Assembly (NCBI GenBank): GCA_020718525.1
Contig: DYRX01000073.1
Location: forward strand, 1-14,239
DNA: 14,239 nucleotides
Direction of reading: 5' to 3'
Source: Victivallis vadensis
GTDB lineage: Bacteria > Verrucomicrobiota > Lentisphaeria > Victivallales > GWF2-50-93
Under the pieces are notes generated by a model, which was given only the letters and a program-made list of their open reading frames with translations, ran no database searches and was not told where the DNA came from. Positions 14,187 to 14,239 of the stretch are shown here, piece after piece (the stretch's first letter is position 1; each line of letters begins with the position of its first letter). Both the position numbers and the translations under genes were made by a program.

Positions 14187-14239
14187 TCTTGAGCCGTACA
14201 GGGAAAATTATAATCCTATGGAAAAAACATATGTTGGAT
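14187..14239 (+). repeat. Dispersed repeat, copy 2 (cut by the window end)
   Basis: From CTTCTTGAGCCGTAC to the window end this matches 2638-2693 at about 84% with one gap, in the same orientation. The copy is probably incomplete: at copy 1 the match region is directly followed by the long inverted repeat of ATCGG units, and the corresponding sequence here would lie beyond 14239. Confidence 0.7.

Overview
The window (about 14.2 kb, roughly half G+C) looks chromosomal and comes from a Gram-negative bacterium. I place it in the PVC superphylum, most likely Lentisphaerota (Victivallis-like). This is an inference from three things: the family mix (YdjY-type lipoprotein, GH78 enzyme, GntR-LacI chimeric regulator, a small 'SVGPVARYY' membrane protein), the style of the intergenic repeats, and the overlapping-gene operon structure. 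No marker here fixes the taxon.

Layout. 1-434: intergenic DNA holding a decayed 5' end of an IS4-type transposase on the minus strand, a perfect 16-bp tandem duplication and two copies of an AGTATGACCC motif. 435-2574 (+): two genes 10 bases apart, a galactose-mutarotase-like protein and an exported protein built from 15-16 residue G-h-S-h-G repeats with a C-terminus typical of the LA_2272 family. 2575-3410: repeat-rich DNA with hairpins, an imperfect 23-bp inverted repeat and a dispersed repeat that recurs at the right edge of the window, plus one small minus-strand membrane-protein gene (2877-3128). 3411-4794 (-): rpmE (ribosomal protein L31) followed by prfA (release factor 1), with a good intrinsic terminator between them. 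4893-12378 (+): a tightly packed row of six genes: HIT-family nucleotide hydrolase/phosphorylase, plsY, gpsA, YdjY-domain lipoprotein, GH78-like alpha-L-rhamnosidase, and a YgiQ-type radical SAM protein. Four of the five junctions are 4-11 base overlaps; the fifth carries a six-codon mini-cistron. 12379-12655: terminator candidates and a promoter with a palindrome. 12656-13735 (+): GntR-LacI type regulator. 13767-13988 (-): NifU C-terminal-domain Fe-S protein. 13989-14239: short leader and a partial dispersed repeat.

How the genes work together. GpsA makes sn-glycerol-3-phosphate and PlsY acylates it, so that pair starts phospholipid synthesis. L31 and RF1 belong to translation. The GH78 enzyme is the odd member of the housekeeping row: it has no signal peptide and no transporter beside it, and the sugar-operon-type regulator lies downstream behind its own promoter. 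I see no tRNA, rRNA, CRISPR array, phage gene or complete mobile element. No new multi-gene system is evident. The most unusual parts are the composite repeat, the repeat-protein/mutarotase pair and the mini-cistron before the GH78 gene.
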